From Miniphocaeibacter sp012841535 (GTDB taxonomy: Bacteria; Bacillota; Clostridia; Tissierellales; Peptoniphilaceae), in the NCBI RefSeq assembly GCF_049274025.1, contig NZ_JBASRV010000042.1: 55,589 bases of DNA. The stretch is one strand, 5' to 3'. Below are positions 9,331 to 18,315 of this stretch, one piece after another; the stretch's first letter is position 1; the number at the start of each line of letters is the position of its first letter. The translations under genes and the position numbers were made by a program. The notes below the pieces were generated by a model that saw only the letters and a program-made list of their open reading frames with translations, made no database searches and had not been told where the DNA came from.

Positions 9331-9451
9331 ATACTCTAATTTTCTAAATCATCTATATTCATATAATCACTTCCCAAAGTTTTAATTTATAATGTTATAA
9401 TAACATATAGGGGAGTTGATAAACATGTATAAATTTAATCCAAATTTATAT

Positions 9452-9511
9452 ACAGATATAAGAATAGAAAACAATATTTCCACAGATATAAGAATAGAAA
9501 ACAATGCAATA
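9452..9511 (+). repeat. 30-bp tandem duplication inside tldD
   Basis: ACAGATATAAGAATAGAAAA plus CAAT occurs at 9452-9475 and again, identical over 24 bases, at 9482-9505, a 30-bp period. In protein it duplicates TDIRIENN. Being a multiple of three, it keeps the frame. Confidence 0.9.
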
Positions 9512-9657
9512 GTGGAAAATAAAGAATATAGTAAAAATGGAGCAATAATAAGGGTTTTTGATGGTAAGTTATGGTATACAAGCTCTATAACAAATTTTGA
9601 TAATATTCAAAAAGAAATAAATTACTTGTCAAAATTGGCCAATGAAAATCCAAATAT

Positions 9658-9665
9658 AAAAAAAA
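9658..9665 (+). other. A8 slippery run in tldD
   Basis: Frame-0 codons are ATA AAA AAA ATA, so the heptamer A_AAA_AAA lies in the correct register for -1 slippage, after which reading continues AAT AAA ATC GTA GAG into the second tldD frame. Runs of this length are also hot spots for polymerase slippage and sequencing indels. I did not identify a convincing downstream stimulatory hairpin by eye. Confidence 0.8.
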
Positions 9666-10756
9666 TAAAATCGTAGAGAAGTATGAAGTTAATGTAGATA
9701 AATTAATTCAATTTGATAGTATTTTAGAGGTTCAAAACGAAGAAAAAGAAAATGTAATATTGGATTATAGCAATTTTTTAAATTCTATAGATAATATTAT
9801 TCCAAAACATTTGCTCTATATTGATAACTACATAAGAAAGCAAATAATTACTAGCAAGGGTACAAACGTTGAATATGATTATGTAGAATGTTCTGTAAAT
9901 ATAGGCTATTATATAAAAAGTAAAAATAATAATCCACAATGTTTTAAAAGAATATTTAAAAATAATTTTAATGAATTAAAGAATCAATATACTGAGTTAA
10001 AGGAAGATATTGAAAAAAACATAGAATTTTATAATGAAGCAGAACCTATTATTCCAAATGAATATACCTGTATATTATCACCTATGGCTGCAGGTATATT
10101 TGCCCATGAGAGTTTTGGCCATAAAAGTGAGGCTGATTTTATGGTAGGAGATGAAAAGATGTTAAATGAATGGGCAATAGGTAAAAAAGTAGGTTCAGAT
10201 ATTTTAAATATTGTAGACTGTGGCTATGAAATAAACTCAGGATTTCTACCTTATGACGATGAAGGTAATAAAAGTAAGAAAACATACTTAATAAAAGATG
10301 GACTCTTAAAAGGAAGATTACACTCTACTGAAACCAGTGCTTTATTAGATGAGGAAGTTACAGGAAATGCTAGGGCAATTAATTTTGAATATGATTCAAT
10401 TGTAAGAATGACTTCAACCTTTATTGAAGGAGGTAATAAGACAGTTGAAGAATTATTTTCCTCAGTAAAGGACGGAATATATATCGACACAGTAAATCAT
10501 GGTTCAGGTATGAGTACATTTACCTTAGCCCCTCAAAGAGCATATTTAATTAAAGATGGAAAGGTTTCAAGCCCTGTATTAGTATCGGTAATTACGGGAA
10601 ATGTTATGAATACATTAAATGAAATAACTGGTCTTTCAAATGAAATTGAAATAATATCAGGAGGTAGTTGTGGTAAAATTGACCAATATCCTTTAAAGGT
10701 AGCTTTTGGAGGACCATACATAAGGGTAAATAAAATGCAGGTAAGTTAGGTGGAAT

Positions 10757-11974
10757 ATGATTAAAGAATTATACATAAAAAGAGAAAAGCAAATAACAGC
10801 AAATATAATAAATAATAAAATTAACAAGATTAGTAGAAAGGACAAGACTAATAATTCTATTCGATATTATGATGGAAATAATATAGGATTTTATAGTTTT
10901 TTAGGAGAGGACAAAAAAGAATATTATGAAAGGGCTAGAAATAATTTAAGAAAAAACATTAAATACAAGGAAGAAATAACAAAAAACAGAGTTAGAAAAA
11001 ACTGTATAGCATATGAGTATAATGAAGAAGACTTTATTAATAAAGCTAAAGAATTCATATTTGAATTAAATGAAAAATTCCCGGACTTTATTTTTTCGAA
11101 TAATATTAAAATGTATAGCAGTAAATACGAGTTAAGAAATGATTTAAATACAAATCTATATGATGAAGATCTTTACTATCTTTTAACTATATTAATTAAA
11201 CATAGAAAATCTATTAATATTTTTGATTCTGGTTTTGTAGATATTTCAAGAGAATTTAATTTAAGGGATTCTATAAATAAGATAAGTAAAATATTAATTG
11301 GCTTTAAAAATAAGGTAGATTTACCAAAAGAAAGTAAAATATCTATTATATTTAATAATGATAGTTTTAATAGTAAGTTAATTCAATGGTTAAATCCAAA
11401 GAATATAGCAGCAGGAAATTCTAATTTAAAAAACAAAGAGGGAAAACAGATTTTTAAGAATAAGTTTAATGTAACAATTAATAGGACTAAAGAAAACTTC
11501 GACATTCCGTTTTTTGACTTAGAAGGAAGTATCATTGAAAATGATAAATTTTATTTAATCGAAAATGGAATATTTAGACAAGCCTTCGCTGATAAAACAA
11601 CTTCTAATAAATATAGTATAGAAAATACAGCGGCAGCTTTCGGTGAATATAATGACTTACCAAATATAGATAAGGTCCAGATTGACTTTGAAAAAACAGC
11701 AGATTCTTTAGAGAAACTATTGGGAAATGAAAGAGCCATATATGTAGATATGTGTCAAGGTGGAGCCTATACTGAAAAAGGTGATTATTCTACACCTATT
11801 CAAAGTGCATACTTATATGAAAATGGAGAAATTAAGGGGAGACTGCCGGAATTTTCAGTATATAACAATATCTATGACATGTTTGGAGAAGATTTTATAG
11901 GTGTTTGTAAAGCCAATGAATTTGGTGGATATAAAAATTTGGTTATGAAAATGAATATAGCTAGAAGTAATTAA
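10757..11974 (+). CDS. tldE: TldE/PmbA-like metallopeptidase subunit
   Basis: This 405-residue partner of TldD belongs to the PmbA/TldE family, lacks its own HExxxH, and completes the heterodimeric protease active site. Visible family features are the N-terminal region, the 'LNPKNIAAGNSNLKNKEG' middle segment, 'FFDLEG', and the C-terminal 'CQGGAYTEKGDYSTPIQSAYLYENGEI' and 'FGGYKNL' stretches. The family's N-terminal part is divergent here. It follows tldD by 7 bp and ends in a strong hairpin. No obvious precursor-peptide gene sits beside the pair. Confidence 0.85.
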   Translation: MIKELYIKREKQITANIINNKINKISRKDKTNNSIRYYDGNNIGFYSFLGEDKKEYYERARNNLRKNIKYKEEITKNRVRKNCIAYEYNEEDFINKAKEFIFELNEKFPDFIFSNNIKMYSSKYELRNDLNTNLYDEDLYYLLTILIKHRKSINIFDSGFVDISREFNLRDSINKISKILIGFKNKVDLPKESKISIIFNNDSFNSKLIQWLNPKNIAAGNSNLKNKEGKQIFKNKFNVTINRTKENFDIPFFDLEGSIIENDKFYLIENGIFRQAFADKTTSNKYSIENTAAAFGEYNDLPNIDKVQIDFEKTADSLEKLLGNERAIYVDMCQGGAYTEKGDYSTPIQSAYLYENGEIKGRLPEFSVYNNIYDMFGEDFIGVCKANEFGGYKNLVMKMNIARSN

Positions 11975-11990
11975 CTACTTCTAGCTATTT
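11957..11990. terminator. Bidirectional terminator at the tldE end
   Basis: ATAGCTAGAAGTA (11957-11969) pairs perfectly with TACTTCTAGCTAT (11976-11988) around a 6-nt loop that contains the tldE stop codon. The U tract on the plus side is weak. Confidence 0.75.
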
Positions 11991-12857
11991 CTACTTGAAA
12001 TTAATATTAATGGAACCCATATCTGTTTCTATTTCTATTATATTAGAACCGGAAGGGTTAATAGGATTATCTTCAGACATTCCCTTAAAGGATTCACCGT
12101 CAATATTTATATAACCTAAGTCCCTATCGGCAATTATCTGTGTGTCATCTTTATTTTGGGTTAGATTTAAATTAACAGCTCCCATTGAAACTGATAATTC
12201 ATTGTATCCTAAAACCTGCCCTGATATTTCAATAGAACCTAAATCATTATCTACTTCCGTATTTGTTAAAATAGTATTACTAGCTATAAATTCTCCTAAA
12301 TCAAGGGAGATTTCTGAATTTTCGAAATTAGAATCCGTAATACTTATTGAGCCTAAATTTGTTTCAATATATGATTTTTTACAAGTTATTCCTGTAATTT
12401 CTAATTCACCTAGGTCTAAAGAGCATTCTAGACTTGAAATTTCTGTATTCTCAGGAATAAATAATTTTACAATATTGGTTTTCTTATTTCTGTGAGAACT
12501 TCTATAATAGTCATCATACAAGGACAATCTGTTATTTTTAAGAGAATAATTAATTTTGTTTTTATTCCTGTATTCTATTTCAATTTTAGGTTTATTATCT
12601 TTTGTAGTCAATATTTCCACACTTGAATATTCTAAACCTATATCTAAATAATTAAAATTGTCAAGGGAAAAAGATTCTGTTGACAATACATAGTTATTAT
12701 TTTTATAATCATGGTTATGATAATTAAAACCAATAGTTCCAAATTCTGAATTATATGAAAAACTTTCCCATCCATATTGGAAAAAAGCAAAAATGGAAAT
12801 AATTAAACCAATTATTATAAATATAATTGCAATAATCGTTGATTTTTTACCTTTCAT
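11991..12857 (-). CDS. DUF4097 family beta-strand repeat protein
   Basis: This 288-residue protein has one N-terminal membrane helix (about residues 6-28) and an extracytoplasmic domain made of short repeated strands. Recurrent 'xxLGxIxI' / 'LDLGELEIT' / 'NDLGSIEIS' elements span about residues 135-285. This is the DUF4097 putative-adhesin or LiaG-like beta-helix. I chose ATG 12857 because AAGGAAG lies 7 nt upstream; the ATG at 12875 lacks one. It overlaps the DUF1700 gene by 11 bp, and the PadR-DUF1700-DUF4097 order is the usual envelope-stress module in Firmicutes. Confidence 0.85.
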   Translation of the reverse strand: MKGKKSTIIAIIFIIIGLIISIFAFFQYGWESFSYNSEFGTIGFNYHNHDYKNNNYVLSTESFSLDNFNYLDIGLEYSSVEILTTKDNKPKIEIEYRNKNKINYSLKNNRLSLYDDYYRSSHRNKKTNIVKLFIPENTEISSLECSLDLGELEITGITCKKSYIETNLGSISITDSNFENSEISLDLGEFIASNTILTNTEVDNDLGSIEISGQVLGYNELSVSMGAVNLNLTQNKDDTQIIADRDLGYINIDGESFKGMSEDNPINPSGSNIIEIETDMGSININFK

Positions 12858-13422
12858 TTCTATACTTCCTTTCATCCAGTTTTCTCACTACAATATCTTT
12901 GGTTTTAATAACGATAAACTTAGCAAATTTAAAAGTTAAAATAGATAAGCCTAATAAAATAAAAAACAATCCTAGAATTCCTAAAGGAAAAACGCTAAAT
13001 CTTATTGTTGAAGCAATTATTGCAAAAATAGATACTCCGGCGGAAAATATGATGGATAGAAATATTATTATAGGTATAAAAATAATTACCAGAACTAAAA
13101 TAAGAAAAGCGAATATTAATGGAATTGCCACAGGTATTGCAAACATAACTGCAAATATTGCTCCTAAAATTATTAAAATATTTTTCCAAATACTATTATT
13201 ATCTTTTTTTGATTTTTCTATTACCCTATTAATTTTCATATCGGCCTTAATATCTTTAACAATTTTATCTATATTCTGATATTCTAAAGGGATTTCATCA
13301 TTATCTCCTAGGCCCATATCGTCAAATAATTCATTGTAGTATTCTATTGCATCTCTTTTATCTTCTTCATATACATCTTTTAGTCTATTCTCTAATGCTA
13401 TATTAAAAGAAAGTCTATTCAT
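12847..13422 (-). CDS. DUF1700 family membrane protein
   Basis: This 191-residue protein has a soluble N-terminal helical region (residues 1-70, 'DKRDAIEYYNELFDDMG', typical of DUF1700) and then three or four long hydrophobic helices (about 78-175) with a basic tail. DUF1700 proteins lie between PadR-type regulators and DUF4097 proteins and are thought to act in envelope-stress signalling; the mechanism is unknown. The start overlaps the padR stop by 8 bp. Confidence 0.85.
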   Translation of the reverse strand: MNRLSFNIALENRLKDVYEEDKRDAIEYYNELFDDMGLGDNDEIPLEYQNIDKIVKDIKADMKINRVIEKSKKDNNSIWKNILIILGAIFAVMFAIPVAIPLIFAFLILVLVIIFIPIIIFLSIIFSAGVSIFAIIASTIRFSVFPLGILGLFFILLGLSILTFKFAKFIVIKTKDIVVRKLDERKYRNER

Positions 13423-13732
13423 CTTCTTCCCCCTTAACTATATAATCAATTTTATCTTTATAAATTTCCCAATCACTTTTATATACTTCAAGAAGTTCTC
13501 TTCCACTATCGGTTATTTTATAATATCTTCTATTTCTACCTTGATAGGGAACATCATAGGTTTCTAAATGATTATATTTTTTTAGTCTTCGTAAAACAGG
13601 ATACATGGTAGATTCAGAAATTTCTATTGTTTCTAAAATTTTTTGAGTAATTTCGTAGCCATAAGAATCCTGGTGTTCTAAAATCGCTAATACACAAAAA
13701 TCTAAGACTTGATTACCATATTGGAATATCAT
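13415..13732 (-). CDS. PadR-family transcriptional regulator
   Basis: This 105-residue winged-helix regulator has the family core: 'VLAILEHQDSYGYEITQKI', 'ISESTMYPVLRRLKKYNHLETY' (recognition helix) and the wing 'GRNRRYYKITDSGRELL'. ATG 13732 has an AGGAGG site 5 nt upstream; the frame upstream of it has no ribosome binding site. It is the first gene of the PadR-DUF1700-DUF4097 operon and is probably an autorepressor. The inducing signal is unknown. Confidence 0.93.
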   Translation of the reverse strand: MIFQYGNQVLDFCVLAILEHQDSYGYEITQKILETIEISESTMYPVLRRLKKYNHLETYDVPYQGRNRRYYKITDSGRELLEVYKSDWEIYKDKIDYIVKGEEDE

Positions 13733-13760
13733 TTTAACCTCCTTGCTTAACTTGTATAAT

Positions 13761-13789
13761 ATTATATAGCGTATAGTATGATACGTCAA
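13761..13789 (-). promoter_or_regulatory. padR promoter with operator-like inverted repeat
   Basis: On the minus strand, TTGACG (13789-13784), a 17-nt spacer and TATAAT (13766-13761) form a near-consensus promoter. The spacer region holds CGTAT-N6-ATACG (13770-13785), an inverted repeat placed where a bound repressor would block polymerase. Confidence 0.8.
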
Positions 13790-13848
13790 CAAGCATTTTT
13801 ATTTAATTACTACAATGTGTTAAAATAGTAGTTTAGAAAGGATATTAT

Positions 13849-16800
13849 ATGAACAGGGAATTTACACATTTACATGTGCATACAGAATATAGTTTACTAG
13901 ATGGATTTAGTCCAATTACAAAACTATTAGATTATGCAGAAGAATTGAATATGAAATCTTTAGCAATAACCGACCATGGTTCCATGTTTGGTATTGTTCA
14001 ATTTTATAAAGAAGCGAAAAAGCGTGGAATAAATCCTATACTAGGTTGTGAAATATATACAGTAAATGGTTCTTACTTAGAAAAAAGCAACAATACTAAA
14101 AGATACAACCATTTAATTTTACTTGCTGAAAATGAAATAGGATATAAAAATCTAATGAAAATTGTATCCTTAGGTTATGTAAATGGATTTTATTATAAGC
14201 CAAGAGTAGATAAAGATGTTTTAAGAAAGCATAGCCAAGGAATTATTGCCTTATCTGCATGTTTAAAGGGAGAAGTTTCAGAAAATCTTATCTATGATGA
14301 TTATGAAAAAGCTAAAGAAGTTGCTTTTGAGTTACAAGATATTTTTGGAAAGGGAAACTTCTTTTTAGAGCTACAGAACCATGGCATAGATAAGGATGAA
14401 ATAATATTAAATCAAATGCCAATTCTTTCTAAAGAAACTGGCATACCAATGGTTGCAACTAATGATGTTCATTATGTAAAAAAAGAGGACTGGAAAATTC
14501 ACGACATTCTCCTTTGTATTCAACTTGGAAAAACCATACAGGAGAAAAATGAAGGTGGAATGCATTATGCCCCTGCTGAATTTTATTTAAGATCTGCAGA
14601 TGAAATGTTTGAACTTTTTGAAGGTTATGAAGAAGCTTTAGAAAATACAAATAAAATTGCAGAAAGATGTAAGGTAGAACTTGATTTTGGAAATTTACAT
14701 TTACCTTATTTTGAAATACCAGAAGGATATACAAACAAATCCTATTTAAGGGAACTGGCAACTAAGGGTATATATAAAAGGTATAAGGAAGTTAATAAAA
14801 CTGTATTAGACAGGCTAGAGTTTGAAATTAGCACCATAGAAGAAATGGGTTTTGTTGATTATTTTTTAATTGTTTCAGATTTTATTAGATTTGCAAAAAG
14901 TAAAAATATTCCAGTAGGTCCTGGAAGAGGTTCAGCAGCAGGTAGTATTGTAAGTTATGCTTTAGAAATTACAGATATTGACCCATTAAAGTATAATTTA
15001 CTTTTTGAAAGATTTTTAAATCCTGAAAGAGTTTCTATGCCTGATATTGATATAGATTTCTGTTATGAAAGAAGAGAAGAGGTAATAGACTATGTAATTG
15101 AAAAATATGGCGAAGATAAAGTTGCTCAAATAGTTACCTTTGGTACTATGGCAGCTCGTGGAGCCATAAGGGATGTTGGTAGAGTTTTAGACATGGAATA
15201 TAAGCTTGTAGACGAAGTTGCAAAAAAAGTTCCAATGATTTTAAATATGACCATAGGCAAAGCCTTAGAAATGAGTCCTGAATTTAAACAACTCTATAAT
15301 AGTGACGAAGCTATAAAAAATTTAATTGATATTGCCAATGCGGTAGAAGGTATGCCTAGACATACTTCAACTCATGCAGCAGGTGTTGTAATATCTAAAA
15401 AACCTATAGTGGAATATGTTCCACTGGCTAGAAACAAAGATGCTGTTATTACTCAATTCAATATGATAGAATTAGAGGAATTAGGACTGTTGAAAATGGA
15501 CTTCCTAGGCTTAAGAACTCTAACTGTAATTCAAGATGCTATTGATTTGGTAAATAAAAATCACAAGGAAAAAATTTCCATAGAGGACATGGATGAAAAC
15601 GACCCTAAAGTACTTTCAATATTTACTGTTGCAGAAACTTTGGGAATATTCCAGTTTGAGTCACCAGGTATGAGAAATTTTTTAAAGGAATTAAAACCGA
15701 CTAAATTTGACGATTTAATTGCAGCAAACTCCTTGTTTAGACCTGGGCCAATGAATGAAATTCCAACATATATATACAATAAAAACCATGTTGATGAAAT
15801 AGAGTATTTACATCCTAAGTTGGAGCCTATATTAAATGTAACTTATGGGACAATTGTATACCAAGAACAGGTAATGCAAATAGTTCAACAATTGGCAGGC
15901 TATAGTTTAGGAGCAGCCGATAATTTACGTAGGGCTATGGGTAAGAAGAAAATGGATGTAATGGAAGCTGAAAGAAAGAAATTCATTTTTGGAGAAGAAG
16001 ACAGTGAAGGAAATATTATTATTCCTGGAGCTGTAAGAAATGGCGTATCTGAAGAAATAGCAAATAAAATTTATGATTTAATGATAGATTTTGCTAAATA
16101 TGCTTTTAACAAATCACATTCAGCTGCCTATTCATTAGTGGCAATGCGAACAGCCTGGTTAAAATATTACTATCCTGTTGAATTTATGGCAGCCTTAATG
16201 TCATCGGTAATGGGAAATACATCACAAATAGCCTTGTATATTCAGGAATCTAAAAGATTAAATATAGAAATTTTACAGCCAGATGTAAATTATAGTTTAA
16301 AAAAATTTAGTGTTGAAGATGGAAAAATAAGATTTGGATTAATGGCTATTAAAAACGTAGGTGAAAATTTAATAGATACAATAGTAAAAGTAAGAGAAAG
16401 AAATGGAGAATTTAAGAATTTTAGAGATTTTATTGAACGTATTATAGATGATAATCCATTAGTAATTAATAAAAGAGCCATAGAGTGTTTAATAAAAGCT
16501 GGGGCATTTTCGTCCATGGGTGTAACAAGAGCTGGACTTATGGTAGAATATTCATTAGTAATAGATTCTGTTCAGTCATCACAAAAGAAAAACATACCGG
16601 GACAAGCTTCCTTATTTGATATGTTTGAAGATGATAAAAACGAAGAAGTGGAAAGTAATATTTCCGACATTGACGAATATGATAAAAAAGATCTTTTAAA
16701 ATTGGAAAAAGAAGTACTTGGAATTTATTTAACAGATCATCCAATGAGGCCATATGAAGACATAATTAACAAGTATTCTAATTTTAATACCCTAGAATTA

Positions 16801-17331
16801 AAAGGCGATATTTCCATAATAGAAGAAAAATGGGACAATAAAAAAGTTACAATTGTTGGAATTGTAGACACAATAAATAAAAAGTTTACAAAAAATAATA
16901 AAATTATGGAATTTGTTAAATTAGAGGACTTATATGGAACTATTGAGCTAACGGTATTTCCAAATATCTACCAAAAATATAGTTCGATTTTAGAAGAGGA
17001 CAAGGTGCTAATAGTAAAAGGTACTATTAATATTAGTGAAAGAGATGAAGCCAATATTATTGTTAGTACTTTAGAAGATGTAGAAAATTTAAATAATAAA
17101 ATAAAAAATAAATTATTTTTAAGAATAGAAAAGAATATTTCCGATGAAAAACTTAATGAAATAAAAAATATATTATTAAAGTCATACGGAAAAGATCCAG
17201 TAAATTTATATTTTGAGAAGAATAATAAATGTTACCAACTTTCAGAAAAATACTTCATAGACATAAATGATAGTTTGGTAATGGGGGAATTATTAGGTAT
17301 ATTAGGAAACGATAATATTAAAATTGTATGA
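13849..17331 (+). CDS. dnaE: DNA polymerase III alpha subunit DnaE
   Basis: This is a replicative C-family polymerase of 1160 residues. It has an N-terminal PHP domain ('FTHLHVHTEYSLLDG', 'AITDHGSMFG'), a palm with catalytic aspartates in PDIDIDF (about residue 400), 'GPGRGSAAGS', the finger region, tandem helix-hairpin-helix sequence and a C-terminal OB fold (about 990-1060, 'VTIVGIVDTI'). This is the DnaE1-type layout rather than PolC. It heads an operon with pfkA and pyk; its stop lies 11 bp before pfkA. AAAGGA precedes ATG 13849. Confidence 0.98.
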   Translation: MNREFTHLHVHTEYSLLDGFSPITKLLDYAEELNMKSLAITDHGSMFGIVQFYKEAKKRGINPILGCEIYTVNGSYLEKSNNTKRYNHLILLAENEIGYKNLMKIVSLGYVNGFYYKPRVDKDVLRKHSQGIIALSACLKGEVSENLIYDDYEKAKEVAFELQDIFGKGNFFLELQNHGIDKDEIILNQMPILSKETGIPMVATNDVHYVKKEDWKIHDILLCIQLGKTIQEKNEGGMHYAPAEFYLRSADEMFELFEGYEEALENTNKIAERCKVELDFGNLHLPYFEIPEGYTNKSYLRELATKGIYKRYKEVNKTVLDRLEFEISTIEEMGFVDYFLIVSDFIRFAKSKNIPVGPGRGSAAGSIVSYALEITDIDPLKYNLLFERFLNPERVSMPDIDIDFCYERREEVIDYVIEKYGEDKVAQIVTFGTMAARGAIRDVGRVLDMEYKLVDEVAKKVPMILNMTIGKALEMSPEFKQLYNSDEAIKNLIDIANAVEGMPRHTSTHAAGVVISKKPIVEYVPLARNKDAVITQFNMIELEELGLLKMDFLGLRTLTVIQDAIDLVNKNHKEKISIEDMDENDPKVLSIFTVAETLGIFQFESPGMRNFLKELKPTKFDDLIAANSLFRPGPMNEIPTYIYNKNHVDEIEYLHPKLEPILNVTYGTIVYQEQVMQIVQQLAGYSLGAADNLRRAMGKKKMDVMEAERKKFIFGEEDSEGNIIIPGAVRNGVSEEIANKIYDLMIDFAKYAFNKSHSAAYSLVAMRTAWLKYYYPVEFMAALMSSVMGNTSQIALYIQESKRLNIEILQPDVNYSLKKFSVEDGKIRFGLMAIKNVGENLIDTIVKVRERNGEFKNFRDFIERIIDDNPLVINKRAIECLIKAGAFSSMGVTRAGLMVEYSLVIDSVQSSQKKNIPGQASLFDMFEDDKNEEVESNISDIDEYDKKDLLKLEKEVLGIYLTDHPMRPYEDIINKYSNFNTLELKGDISIIEEKWDNKKVTIVGIVDTINKKFTKNNKIMEFVKLEDLYGTIELTVFPNIYQKYSSILEEDKVLIVKGTINISERDEANIIVSTLEDVENLNNKIKNKLFLRIEKNISDEKLNEIKNILLKSYGKDPVNLYFEKNNKCYQLSEKYFIDINDSLVMGELLGILGNDNIKIV

Positions 17332-17342
17332 GAGGTGTAATA

Positions 17343-18302
17343 ATGAAAACAATAGCTATTCTAACAAGTGGTGGAGATGCGCCTGGAATGAATGCTGCAA
17401 TTAGAGCAGTAGCTAGAACGGCAATATTTAATGGAATTAGAATAATGGGAATAAGGTTTGGTTATGACGGATTAATTAATGGAAATATATATGAAATGAA
17501 TGTTTCATCTGTTGCCGACATAATTCAAAGAGGGGGAACTATTCTTGGCTCAGCAAGAAGCTCTGAATTTATGACAGAAAGAGGACAGAAAAAAGCATAT
17601 AATATTTTACAGGACTTCGGAATTGATGGGCTTGTAGTTCTAGGTGGAGATGGCTCCTATAGAGGAGCAGAGGTTTTAAGTAATATGGGCATTAAAACCA
17701 TAGGTATTCCTTGTACAATTGATAACGATATGGGTTATACAGATTCTACCATTGGATTTTATACTGCAATAGACACAGTTTCTGAAGCAATTAGTAAATT
17801 AAGAGATACATCATCATCTCATGGAAGAGCTAATATTGTTGAAGTTATGGGTAGACACTGTGGCGACATTGCACTTTATTCAGGAGTTGCCAGTGGTGCA
17901 GAAAGCATTATAATTCCGGAACGTGAACTAGACATGGAAGCAATAACAAGTAAAATTAAAAGAGGTAGAAAAAGAGGCAAATTACACCATATTATAGTAT
18001 TAGCAGAAGGTGTAGGTAAGCCATATGAACTAAAGGAAGACATAAAGAGAATAACAGGAGTAGACACTAAAGTTACTATTTTAGGCCATGTTCAAAGGGG
18101 AGGCAGTCCTTGTCCTTATGACAGACTTTTAGCATCTGAAATGGGAAATAAGGCAGTTCAACTTTTAATAGAAGGACAATCAGGATTAGCTTTGGCAACA
18201 ATAAATGGTAAAATTGTTCCTGTACCAATAAAAGAAGCAGTTGAAACCAAAAGAGTATTAAATGAAGAATTATACGCTATGGCAGGGGAAATATCCATAT
18301 AG
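17343..18302 (+). CDS. pfkA: 6-phosphofructokinase
   Basis: This ATP-dependent enzyme phosphorylates fructose 6-phosphate to the 1,6-bisphosphate in glycolysis. At 319 residues it has the standard bacterial PfkA length. It shows 'TSGGDAPGMNAAIR' (nucleotide site), 'GGDGSYRGA', the catalytic 'TIDND' segment, 'EVMGRHCGDIAL' and 'LGHVQRGGSPCPYDR'. The catalytic loop reads PCTIDNDMGYTDSTIG where most PfkA have PGTIDNDI.GTD; the aspartates are kept. ATG 17343 has AGAGGTG upstream. The dnaE-pfkA-pyk arrangement is common in Firmicutes. Confidence 0.98.
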   Translation: MKTIAILTSGGDAPGMNAAIRAVARTAIFNGIRIMGIRFGYDGLINGNIYEMNVSSVADIIQRGGTILGSARSSEFMTERGQKKAYNILQDFGIDGLVVLGGDGSYRGAEVLSNMGIKTIGIPCTIDNDMGYTDSTIGFYTAIDTVSEAISKLRDTSSSHGRANIVEVMGRHCGDIALYSGVASGAESIIIPERELDMEAITSKIKRGRKRGKLHHIIVLAEGVGKPYELKEDIKRITGVDTKVTILGHVQRGGSPCPYDRLLASEMGNKAVQLLIEGQSGLALATINGKIVPVPIKEAVETKRVLNEELYAMAGEISI

Positions 18303-18315
18303 TTTGGGGGAAAAT

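Larger units (their letters stand above)
9425..10749 (+). pseudogene. tldD: TldD-family metallopeptidase, split by a -1 shift at an A8 run
   Basis: TldD and TldE form a zinc protease that degrades unfolded peptides and matures peptide antibiotics and antitoxins. The zinc motif HESFGH (10105-10122) and the C-terminal glycine-rich core are intact. The frame from ATG 9425 (AGGGGAG upstream) stops at 9674-9676. The second frame is already open before 9760 and reads VEKYEVNVDKLIQF and on to 10749. The frames join exactly if one A is added to the A8 run 9658-9665, or if ribosomes slip -1 on the A_AAA_AAA heptamer. The joined protein is about 441 residues, a normal TldD length. Residues 10-29 carry a 10-residue tandem duplication. 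TldE follows 7 bp later. Mutation, sequencing error and programmed frameshift remain open. Confidence 0.85.

Noticed and set aside
9331..11974. TldD/TldE-processed peptide (RiPP) cluster
   Set aside because: No small precursor-like gene, leader peptide or other modifying enzyme is found beside the pair.
12839..13279. 146-codon plus-strand frame
   Set aside because: It overlaps the DUF1700 gene on the other strand, has no ribosome binding site and no family features.
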